DNA of 5,270 nucleotides from Dehalococcoidia bacterium (GTDB lineage: Bacteria > Chloroflexota > Dehalococcoidia > DSTF01 > JALHUB01): assembly GCA_022865685.1 (NCBI GenBank), contig JALHUB010000233.1, positions 1 through 5,270 of the forward strand. The letters are read 5' to 3'. The notes below the pieces were generated by a model. The model worked only from the letters and a program-made list of their open reading frames with translations. It did no database searches and was not told the DNA's origin. The translations under genes and the position numbers were made by a program. Below are positions 1 to 5,270 of the stretch, in pieces (positions within the stretch are counted from its first letter, which is position 1; every line of letters begins with the position of its first letter).

Positions 1-1
1 C

Positions 2-958
2 GCCGCGCACCCCGTCGACATCACCGGCGGCGACATCACGGGCACGCTCGGCGACAAAGCGACGAACGAGGCGGCCGAGTACATACGAGGCATCGCCCTC
101 CTGCGCGGGCGCAACGCCGACTGGGCGGAGCAGACGGTGCGGCAGAGCGTGGCGGCGAACCAGGAGGAGGCGCTGGCTTTGAACGCGGTCGACCTCGTCG
201 CCGATAACCTGGACGACCTCCTGACCAGGGTGGACGGCCGTTCGGTGCCGCTCACGTCCGGTGGGCAGGTGACGCTCCAGACGAAGGACGTCCCCGTCGT
301 GACGAACGGCATGACGCTGATAGAGCGATTCCTGCTCATCATCAGCGACCCGAACATCGCCTTCATCCTGCTTAGCCTGGGCAGTCTGGGCATCTTCATC
401 GAGCTCTTTCATCCCGGCATCTTCTTCCCGGGCGTGTTCGGCGCCATCGCGTTGCTATTCGGGTTCTTCTCGCTGGGGACGTTGCCCGTCAACTGGGCAG
501 GTGTGTTCTTCATCGTCCTGGCGTTCGTGCTCTTCGCCGCTGAGATCGTCGTTTCCGGCTTCGGTGCCCTGGGCGGCGGCGGCGTGATATCCTTGATTCT
601 AGGAGGGCTGCTCTTGACGAGCACCAGCAACCCGCAGTTCCAGGTATCGCGCTGGCTGGTATTCGGCCTGGCGGCGATTGTTGCTTTCTTCATGTTCTCG
701 ATTGTGACCTCGATAATACGTGCTCGACGTCTGCCCACAGCCCGGGGCACCTACGCGCTGGTCGGGAAACGCGCCGTGGCACGTACGCCCCTCGACCCGA
801 CGGGCCTCGTGTTCGTCAACGGTGAACGCTGGACAGCGACGTCGACGGGAGGACGCGTCGAGCAAGGGGAGACTGTCGAAATCACGGGCGTAGAAGGCAT
901 CAAGCTGACGGTGCGTGCAATCGGAAAGGAGAACGAAAGTGGCACCAATGGAAATTGA
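2..958 (+). CDS. nfeD: NfeD-type membrane-bound serine protease (ClpP class), 5' truncated by window
   Basis: Only the last 318 residues are in the window; the frame is open from base 2, so the gene begins upstream and the in-frame GTG at 137 is internal. The fragment opens with the end of the ClpP-like protease domain: the LGDK segment (Lys19 of the fragment, bases 56-58) aligns with the catalytic Lys of the Ser-Lys dyad known from Pyrococcus PH1510, followed by the family pattern GRNADWAE and an EALALNAVDLVA helix. The nucleophilic Ser would lie outside the window. Four to five hydrophobic segments follow (about residues 118-136, 140-158, 166-186, 190-205, 218-239), including the NfeD signature FIELFHPG and PGVFG. 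A C-terminal OB-fold NfeD domain occupies about 250-307 (GKRAVARTPLDPTG, GERWTA, EQGETVEITGVEG). This long form cleaves partner stomatins at the membrane. Its end overlaps the slipin gene by 20 bases, which supports a translationally coupled pair. Confidence 0.93.
   Translation, partial: AAHPVDITGGDITGTLGDKATNEAAEYIRGIALLRGRNADWAEQTVRQSVAANQEEALALNAVDLVADNLDDLLTRVDGRSVPLTSGGQVTLQTKDVPVVTNGMTLIERFLLIISDPNIAFILLSLGSLGIFIELFHPGIFFPGVFGAIALLFGFFSLGTLPVNWAGVFFIVLAFVLFAAEIVVSGFGALGGGGVISLILGGLLLTSTSNPQFQVSRWLVFGLAAIVAFFMFSIVTSIIRARRLPTARGTYALVGKRAVARTPLDPTGLVFVNGERWTATSTGGRVEQGETVEITGVEGIKLTVRAIGKENESGTNGN
925..931 (+). promoter_or_regulatory. Ribosome binding site of the slipin gene
   Basis: AAAGGAG lies inside the 3' end of nfeD, 7 bases before GTG 939. 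It selects that start over GTG 915, which lies upstream of the site, and over ATG 948, which is 16 bases away. Confidence 0.75.
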
Positions 959-1823
959 GCCTGAACTGGCAGAGGAGCGCATCATCACCAACACGGCGCT
1001 CCGGTGGCTGCTGCTGCCGCTGGCGATCATCGGCTCGCTGCGGATCATCCAGGAGTACGAGCGGGGCGTCCTCTTCCGCCTCGGCCACGCCATGGGGGTC
1101 ACGCCGCCGGGGCCATTCCTGATCGTGCCCGGGTTCGAGCGCCTTGTGAAGCGCGACCTGCGAATCGTGACGATGGATGTCCCCAGCCAGGAGGCGATCA
1201 CGAAGGACAACGTCACCGTTAAGGTGAATGCCGTCGTCTACTTCCGCATCGTGCGGCCCTGGGAAGCCGTCCTGAAGGTGCTCGACCACATTCGCGCCAC
1301 CTTCCAGATAGCGCAGACCACTCTGCGGAGCGTGCTGGGTCAATCCTCTCTGGACGAGCTGCTGTCGGAGCGAGAGCAGATCAACCAGCGGCTGCAGCAG
1401 ATAATCGACGAGCAGACGGAGCCGTGGGGCGTCAAGGTGACCACCGTCGAGGTGAAAGACGTGGAGCTGCCGCAGGGGATGCAGCGCGCCATGGCCCGTC
1501 AGGCGGAGGCGGAAAGAGAGCGGCGGGCGAAGATCATCAACGCCGAGGGCGAGTTCCAGGCGGCGGAGCGGCTGGCGCAAGCGGGCGCCATCATCGCTGC
1601 CACGCCGACAACGCTGCAGCTCCGTTTCCTTCAGACGCTGGCGGAGATCGCGACCGAGAAGAACAGCACGATCATCTTCCCGGTGCCGATCGACATAATC
1701 CGGGCGTTCATAGAGAGAGGCGGCGCGGTCGCGATGCCTAACCCACTGGAAACGCTGGAGGCGCTGCGGGCTGAGCCCGTCGTGAAGGGGCCAGAGCCGC
1801 CGCCGGAGCCGATGCCAGAATAG
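939..1823 (+). CDS. Slipin (stomatin-like SPFH/band 7 membrane protein)
   Basis: This 294-residue protein is a bacterial/archaeal slipin, a membrane scaffold that oligomerises in lipid microdomains and is the partner and substrate of NfeD proteases. A short hydrophobic N-terminal segment (about residues 21-38) anchors it. The SPFH domain follows (about 37-200) with family hallmarks EYERGVLFRLG, GPFLIVPGFE, the RIVTMDVPSQEAITKDN region, VYFRIVRPWEA and LGQSSLDELLSEREQIN. A charged, alanine/glutamate-rich coiled coil (about 183-215, AEAERERRAKIINAEGE) comes next, then the hydrophobic patch STIIFPVPIDII (243-254), comparable to the C-terminal hydrophobic region cut by PH1510 in PH1511. The tail (about 280-294) is rich in Pro and Glu. 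GTG 939 is chosen as start because of the ribosome binding site 7 bases upstream. The gene overlaps nfeD by 20 bases and precedes rnhA by 41 bases. Length is slightly above the usual 250-270 because of the tail. Family assignment is firm; the physiological role is inferred. Confidence 0.95.
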   Translation: MAPMEIEPELAEERIITNTALRWLLLPLAIIGSLRIIQEYERGVLFRLGHAMGVTPPGPFLIVPGFERLVKRDLRIVTMDVPSQEAITKDNVTVKVNAVVYFRIVRPWEAVLKVLDHIRATFQIAQTTLRSVLGQSSLDELLSEREQINQRLQQIIDEQTEPWGVKVTTVEVKDVELPQGMQRAMARQAEAERERRAKIINAEGEFQAAERLAQAGAIIAATPTTLQLRFLQTLAEIATEKNSTIIFPVPIDIIRAFIERGGAVAMPNPLETLEALRAEPVVKGPEPPPEPMPE

Positions 1824-1850
1824 GGTGGCAACTGGCCCGCGCCTGTACGT

Positions 1851-1857
1851 GAGGAGG
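1851..1857 (+). promoter_or_regulatory. Ribosome binding site of rnhA
   Basis: GAGGAGG lies 7 bases before GTG 1865 in the 41-base spacer after the slipin gene. It is a near-perfect Shine-Dalgarno and fixes the GTG start, so the N-terminal CAEC motif is part of the protein. No promoter is evident in the spacer, so co-transcription with nfeD-slipin is likely. Confidence 0.75.
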
Positions 1858-1864
1858 TCACTTC

Positions 1865-2482
1865 GTGGACACACTCACCTGTGCCGAGTGTGGAGCCGTA
1901 TTCTCGTTGTCAGAGGATGTTCTAAAGAGGTTCCCGCGCTGGAAGCCGAGACTGTGTCTAGGCTGCTACAAGCGGGCGAAGCCGCGTCCCGAACTCAACT
2001 CGACCACTGAGGAGGTGCTCGACAGATTCGCCGACGGCCCGGACACTGGCCTATTCACAGACGGCAGTTGCGAGGAGAACCCTGGAGGAGCCGGTTGGTG
2101 GGGTGCCGTCAAGGTGGTTCGCGGCGAGGTCGTGGATCAAAATCACGGGCACGCGGAGGTGACGACCAGTAACCGCATGGAGCTTACAGCCGTCATCGAG
2201 GCGCTTCGGATGCTCGCTCCCGGAGAGGATTTGACCGTTCGGACAGATAGCAAGTATTGCCTCAACGTTGCGACGAAATGGGCAAGCAGTTGGAAACGGA
2301 ATGGATGGACACGCGGGAAGAAGCGTGAACCAGTGGAGAATCTTGACCTCGTGAAAGAGCTACAGGAACTGATGGAGGCGCGCCCACAAGCTCGTGTCGA
2401 GTGGGTCAGGGGCCACGACGGGTCGCGCTGGAATGAGTACGCAGACTCGCTCTCCACAGCCTACACGCGTAATCGCCTCTAG
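1865..2482 (+). CDS. rnhA: Ribonuclease HI with N-terminal zinc-ribbon-like extension
   Basis: This 205-residue enzyme is expected to cut the RNA strand of RNA-DNA hybrids (R-loops, Okazaki primers) in the cytoplasm, using two metal ions. The catalytic set is complete: Asp66 in FTDGSCEENPGGAGW, Glu106 in SNRMELTAVIEAL, Asp128 in RTDSKY, His184 in VRGHDG and Asp194 in NEYADSLS. The His-to-Asp spacing of 10 equals that of E. coli RNase HI. The basic stretch WKRNGWTRGKKREPVENLDL (about 143-162) matches the handle/basic protrusion region. About 60 residues precede the fold and carry two CxxC pairs (Cys6/Cys9 and Cys31/Cys34), which look like a small zinc ribbon and may help nucleic-acid binding. 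E. coli RNase HI (155 aa) lacks this part. The gene is less GC-rich than its neighbours in sampled blocks. It ends nose-to-nose with birA, the two stop codons sharing CTAG at 2479-2482. Confidence 0.95.
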   Translation: MDTLTCAECGAVFSLSEDVLKRFPRWKPRLCLGCYKRAKPRPELNSTTEEVLDRFADGPDTGLFTDGSCEENPGGAGWWGAVKVVRGEVVDQNHGHAEVTTSNRMELTAVIEALRMLAPGEDLTVRTDSKYCLNVATKWASSWKRNGWTRGKKREPVENLDLVKELQELMEARPQARVEWVRGHDGSRWNEYADSLSTAYTRNRL

Positions 2483-3264
2483 GACTCTGTTGCAGCCAGC
2501 GTGACGTCACCGGCGGAGAGGGCGACGACGCTGCCATCCGCGCGACGCAGCAGGAGGTTGCCCTCCGCGTCGACGTCCTCGGCTACGCCCTCGTCGACGT
2601 GATCGCCGAACTCTACGTGCACATGCCGGCCCAGGGTCTCCAGGCGCGCCCGCCATGCCTCGTAGACGCTGTCATCCAGTCGGGCGGCCAGGTAGAGTGC
2701 CTCGAACCGGTTCAGGAAGGTCGCGAGTAGGCTCTCCCGCGAGACGTTTTCTCCCGTTTCCGCTGCCAGGCTCGTGGCAATCCGTCGTATCTCCTCGTGC
2801 TGTGACGGGTCGAGTCCTACGTTTATGCCAACGCCCACGAGCGCGTAGTCGATTCCATCGCGCCCGAGATGGACGTCGATGAGGATGCCGCCGACCTTGC
2901 GTCCTTCGATCAATACGTCATTCGGCCATTTGATGCTGCTTCTTAGGTCCGTCAGGGCGTCGATGGCCTCGCAGGCGGCGAGCGGGGCGACCATGGCCAG
3001 CGTGCGGACGTTCCATGCGGCCGGTCGCAGGATGATGGTGACGTAGAGGTTGCCCGGAGGTGACACCCAGCGACGGCCCCTGCGGCCCTGGCCGCGCGTC
3101 TGCTGGTCGGCGACGACGATCATGCCGTGAGGGGCGCCGTTCTCGGCTTCCTCGCGCGCCGCGTCCATCGTCGAAGAGACGGAGGCGAGGTGGAGGACGC
3201 ATCTGCCGACGGCGTCGGTGTCGAGCAGCGACTGGAGGGTTGCGAGGGAGAATGGTCTGGTCAT
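2479..3264 (-). CDS. birA: Biotin-[acetyl-CoA-carboxylase] ligase, monofunctional (no HTH domain)
   Basis: This 261-residue cytoplasmic enzyme makes biotinyl-5'-AMP from biotin and ATP and transfers biotin to a lysine of carboxylase carrier proteins. Motifs appear in order: SSTMDAA (30-36), the adenylate-binding loop QTRGQGRRGRRW (55-66), GNLYVTIILRP (71-81), KWPNDVLIEGRKVGGIL (112-128) with the conserved Lys123, and LVGVGINVGL (142-151). A C-terminal SH3-like domain follows (about 211-257: LGRHVHVEFG, GNLLLRRADGSVVALSAGDV). The N-terminal winged-helix repressor domain of E. coli BirA (321 aa) is absent, so this form should not repress biotin genes directly. The ATG at 3264 follows the murE stop by 7 bases and lacks a clear Shine-Dalgarno, which suggests translation by reinitiation from murE. 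The frame stays open far upstream inside murE, but that part shows no family similarity; an ATG at 3306 is a possible alternative. Confidence 0.95.
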   Translation of the reverse strand: MTRPFSLATLQSLLDTDAVGRCVLHLASVSSTMDAAREEAENGAPHGMIVVADQQTRGQGRRGRRWVSPPGNLYVTIILRPAAWNVRTLAMVAPLAACEAIDALTDLRSSIKWPNDVLIEGRKVGGILIDVHLGRDGIDYALVGVGINVGLDPSQHEEIRRIATSLAAETGENVSRESLLATFLNRFEALYLAARLDDSVYEAWRARLETLGRHVHVEFGDHVDEGVAEDVDAEGNLLLRRADGSVVALSAGDVTLAATES

Positions 3265-3271
3265 AGCGCCG

Positions 3272-4861
3272 TTATGATTGCGGGTCTGGTACGGAGCCCC
3301 GACCATACATCTGCAATTCTGACAGCAATTCGCGCGCCACGCGGCGTTCGTCCCACGACATGTGCTCGTCGCCGATGACGATGGACTGCTCGGTGCCCTT
3401 GCCGTCCAGGAGCACCACGTCGCCGGGTCGCGACATCGCGAAGGTGCGGCGTATCGCCTCGCGCCGGTCGACGACGCGGACGAAGTCACTCCCCTCACGA
3501 CGGCCGACATCGACCAGTCCGGCAGCGATGTCGGCGATGATCGCTTCGGGGTCCTCCGACCGCGGGTCCTCGTTCGTGAGCACGGCGAAGTCCGCCAGCT
3601 CGCCGGCGACGCGCCCCATGCCGTCGCGGCGGCCGCGGTCGCGCTCTCCAGCGCACCCGAACGCGATGATGAGACGCCCCTTCGCCCGCGGCCGCAGCAC
3701 CTGGAGAGCGCGTCGCAGCGCCTCCGGCGTGGACGCGATGTCGACGACCACCCGAAAAGGCTGCCCGCCATCGATCATCTCCATCCGGCCGGGCACGCCC
3801 TGAAAGGCGGCAAGCCCACGCGCGATCGCTTCGGGGGACACGCCCAGCGACAGCGCCACCGCCGACGCCGCGAGGGCATCGTAGACGCTGTGGCGGCCAG
3901 GGAGCGGCAGTCGCACCGTCTGCCGGCCGAACGTCCCGACGATCTCGAAGTCGGACTGCAATGCCTCCAGCCGCAGATGTTCCGCGCGAAGGTCGGCGGC
4001 GGCATCGATGCCGTACGTGATCGCCCTCGCTAAGGTGCGGGAGTGCAGCGTGGCGGAGGCCGGGTCGTCGGCGTTGAGCACGGCCGTCTTGGCGACGCCC
4101 TTGTCGACGCCTTCGTCCAGCATCTCGAACAGCCGCCCTTTTGCGGCAAGGTACTCCGCCAGGTCGCCGTGGAAGTCGAGGTGGTCGCTGCTGAGGGTGG
4201 TAAAGACGGCGACGTCGAACTCGCACTCATCGAGCCTGTTCAGCGCCAGCCCGTGCGACGACGCTTCGATAACGGCGTAGTGATGGCCCGCGTTGACCAT
4301 CTTCGCCAAAGATGCCTGGACTTCCGGCGACTGCACGGTCGTCATGTGGGTAGCGTTGATCTCGGCATCGCCGCCCGTCTTGAACGCGACGCTGCTGAGG
4401 TAGCCCGCCGGCAGGCGCGCCGCTTCCAGTATCGACGCAATGAGGTGGACTGTCGTGGTCTTGCCGTCGGTACCGGTGACGCCGATGGTGACCAGTCGAC
4501 GCGCGGGGAACCCCCAGAACGCCGCGGCGATCCGTGCGAGGGCGCGCCTCGTATCGACGACGACGACGAACGCTGCCCTGCCGCTGCCCGCCGCCGTGCG
4601 CCACTTCGCCTGCCGGTCCGCCTGGACGACGACGACGCTCGCGCCCCTGTCCAGCGCCGCTTGGGTGAAGTCGTGACCGTCACGACTGCGCGGCGGCAGC
4701 GCGCCCGGCACGGCAACGAACACGGAGCCCGGCGTCACGAGGCGCGAGTCATAGAAGACGGCGCTGACGGTCTCCGGCGAGTTGCCGTACGTCCGCGCGC
4801 CGGGCAGCAGTGATGGCCAATCGATGCGCGTGTCTATCACCTCATGCGGGTCTGCGCCCAA
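3272..4861 (-). CDS. murE: MurE-type Mur ligase (UDP-MurNAc-tripeptide synthetase-like)
   Basis: This 529-residue protein has the three-domain Mur ligase plan. The N-terminal substrate domain is at about 25-110 (VSAVFYDSRLVTPGSVFVAVPG, DGHDFTQAA). The central ATPase domain follows, with P-loop GVTGTDGKTTT (127-137, Lys134), TTVQSPEVQ (174-182), IEASSHG (Glu199), SSDHLDFHG (His227) and EYLAAKGRLF with the expected carbamylated Lys241. The C-terminal domain begins about 345, with GRMEMI (Arg359), VVVDIASTPEAL (Asp374), GCAGERDRGRR (403-412), TNEDPRSEDP (429-438) and DGKGTEQ (486-492). Canonical MurE adds meso-diaminopimelate or lysine to UDP-MurNAc-Ala-Glu. The Arg of the DNPR-like motif (Arg434) and Gly487/Glu491 of GKGxE favour diaminopimelate, but several signature residues differ, so the substrate is uncertain. 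The TTG start is chosen because AGAGGA lies 6 bases upstream; GTG at residue 8 is the alternative. The gene lies between rnpB and birA and is probably co-transcribed with birA. Confidence 0.88.
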   Translation of the reverse strand: MGADPHEVIDTRIDWPSLLPGARTYGNSPETVSAVFYDSRLVTPGSVFVAVPGALPPRSRDGHDFTQAALDRGASVVVVQADRQAKWRTAAGSGRAAFVVVVDTRRALARIAAAFWGFPARRLVTIGVTGTDGKTTTVHLIASILEAARLPAGYLSSVAFKTGGDAEINATHMTTVQSPEVQASLAKMVNAGHHYAVIEASSHGLALNRLDECEFDVAVFTTLSSDHLDFHGDLAEYLAAKGRLFEMLDEGVDKGVAKTAVLNADDPASATLHSRTLARAITYGIDAAADLRAEHLRLEALQSDFEIVGTFGRQTVRLPLPGRHSVYDALAASAVALSLGVSPEAIARGLAAFQGVPGRMEMIDGGQPFRVVVDIASTPEALRRALQVLRPRAKGRLIIAFGCAGERDRGRRDGMGRVAGELADFAVLTNEDPRSEDPEAIIADIAAGLVDVGRREGSDFVRVVDRREAIRRTFAMSRPGDVVLLDGKGTEQSIVIGDEHMSWDERRVARELLSELQMYGRGSVPDPQS

Positions 4862-4867
4862 TTATAG

Positions 4868-4874
4868 TCCTCTC
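4868..4874 (-). promoter_or_regulatory. Ribosome binding site of murE
   Basis: On the minus strand GAGAGGA ends 6 bases before the TTG at 4861. No other in-frame start nearby has a comparable site, so this decides the rare TTG start. Confidence 0.65.
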
Positions 4875-4898
4875 GCATGACGGCGGCGACAAATGGGA

Positions 4899-4926
4899 GG
4901 CCCGCACCGTCGAAACGATGCGGGCC
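4899..4926 (-). terminator. Perfect UUCG hairpin after rnpB, possible terminator or attenuator ahead of murE
   Basis: The 28 bases fold on the minus strand into a 12-bp stem with no unpaired base (one G-U pair, 8 outer pairs GGCCCGCA/TGCGGGCC) closed by a TTCG tetraloop. It starts immediately after the 3' region of rnpB and ends 24 bases before the murE ribosome binding site. The bases that follow (TCCCATTTGTCG) contain only a short T run, so it is not a textbook intrinsic terminator. It may end or trim rnpB transcripts while allowing some read-through into murE-birA. Confidence 0.5.
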
Positions 4927-4930
4927 GAGA

Positions 4931-5270
4931 GCGCCAGCAGACCTGTAAGCCGAGTTCTGTTTCCGCCTGAGGCGGACGGTGACCATCTATCTGGGATGAC
5001 GGTTACCCGTCACCTCTAGCGACCAACCCGAGGACAGGGCCGGGCGTGCCCATCGTCCTCCTATTCGGTCTTGCTCCGGGTGGGGCTTGCCCGGCCAGCC
5101 GGTCACCCGACTGCCGGTGAGCTCTTACCTCGCCATTTCACCCTTACCCGCCTAAGGCGGGCGGTATGTTTCTGTGGCGCTATCCGTAGGGTCGCCCCTC
5201 CTGGGAGTTACCCAGCACCCTCGCCCTGTGGAGCTCGGACTTTCCTCCCCCTCGGTCCGCCGGGGCGGAC
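4931..5270 (-). ncRNA. rnpB: RNase P RNA (rnpB), 5' end cut off by window edge
   Basis: RNase P RNA is the catalytic subunit that removes 5' leaders from precursor tRNAs. On the minus strand all conserved regions appear in order. CR-I is GGAGGAAAGTCCGAGCTCC near 5248-5230, with CACAGGGCGAGGGTGCTGGG after it. The P10-12 region at about 5150-5115 contains AAGGGTGAAATGGCGAGG and GGTAAGAGCTCACCGG. CR-IV is GAGCAAGACCGAATAGG at 5076-5060. The L15-type GGT that pairs with tRNA CCA lies in CGGGTTGG (about 5028-5026). CR-V is ACAGAACTCGGCTTACAGGT at 4960-4941, forming P4 with CR-I. P18 is visible as TGACGG-GTAA-CCGTCA (5012-4997) with a GNRA loop, P12 at 5161-5147, P19 at 4976-4962 and P3 at 5270-5255. 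The 5' strands of P1 and P2, perhaps 20-30 bases, lie beyond the window. The layout suggests an ancestral (A-type) RNA. The 3' end near 4931 is estimated from the P1 strand position in E. coli. Confidence 0.96.

Noticed and set aside
137..139. GTG 137 as the start of a shorter NfeD protein
   Set aside because: The frame is open back to the window edge, and residues encoded before 137 match the conserved end of the ClpP-like protease domain, including the catalytic Lys region.
900..1874. Long open frame on the minus strand opposite the slipin gene
   Set aside because: Its translation is low-complexity, Arg/Leu/His-rich, and resembles no family. It lies opposite a clear slipin gene and is expected from high-GC codon use.
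2501..2510. Ten-base palindrome GTGACGTCAC near the convergent gene ends
   Set aside because: It lies inside the birA codons for Gly-Asp-Val-Thr, a conserved part of the C-terminal domain. It is too short and lacks T tracts for a terminator, so chance is the simpler explanation.
3265..3771. Upstream extension of the birA frame giving a 430-residue protein
   Set aside because: The extra 169 residues are Ser/Arg-rich shadow translation of murE and are not a helix-turn-helix domain. The ATG at 3264 matches the expected start of a one-domain biotin ligase.
4043..4813. 256-codon open frame on the plus strand opposite murE
   Set aside because: The translation is dominated by Arg, Ala and Val without motifs, while the opposite strand carries the full Mur ligase motif set.
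4861..4866. Perfect TATAAT on the minus strand touching the murE TTG start
   Set aside because: There is no TTGACA-like -35 at 16-18 bases (the TTGTCG available gives a 20-base spacer) and no extended -10 TG. Transcription would begin inside murE. It is most likely the A/T-rich spacer between ribosome binding site and start.
4810..5019. 69-codon open frame on the plus strand over the murE start and rnpB
   Set aside because: It covers the conserved 3' part of rnpB on the other strand, has no convincing ribosome binding site and resembles no known protein.

Overview
The window is a high-GC bacterial chromosomal segment carrying five protein genes and one RNA gene, packed with almost no intergenic space. 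I see no mobile element, CRISPR array or tRNA. The organism cannot be named from sequence alone. The G/C-rich third positions, GTG and TTG starts, an ancestral-looking (type A-like) RNase P RNA and a divergent MurE-type ligase would fit a high-GC deep-branching group such as Chloroflexota, but this is a weak inference.

Plus strand, left half (1-2482): a three-gene run. It begins inside an nfeD-type membrane serine protease gene whose 5' part lies outside the window. Its last 20 bases overlap a slipin (stomatin/SPFH) gene, the classic protease-substrate/partner pair. After a 41-base gap with a strong ribosome binding site comes an RNase HI gene carrying an N-terminal four-cysteine zinc-ribbon-like extension.

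Minus strand, right half (5270-2479): reading leftwards, rnpB (RNase P RNA, 5' end cut off by the window edge) is followed by a perfect 12-bp UUCG hairpin. Next comes a murE-like Mur ligase gene starting at TTG, and then birA (biotin-protein ligase without a DNA-binding domain) only 7 bases later. The two gene runs converge with no spacer: the stop codons of rnhA and birA share the palindrome CTAG.

Functionally, nfeD and slipin belong to membrane protein quality control, rnhA to R-loop and RNA primer removal, rnpB to tRNA 5' maturation, murE to peptidoglycan precursor synthesis (if it keeps that role) and birA to biotinylation of carboxylases. No novel multi-gene system is evident. The points most worth a second look are the altered conserved motifs of the Mur ligase, the repeated CCGCC/GGCGG stem used by three variable helices of rnpB, the hairpin between rnpB and murE, the zinc-ribbon-RNase HI fusion, and the interlocked stop codons of the convergent genes.
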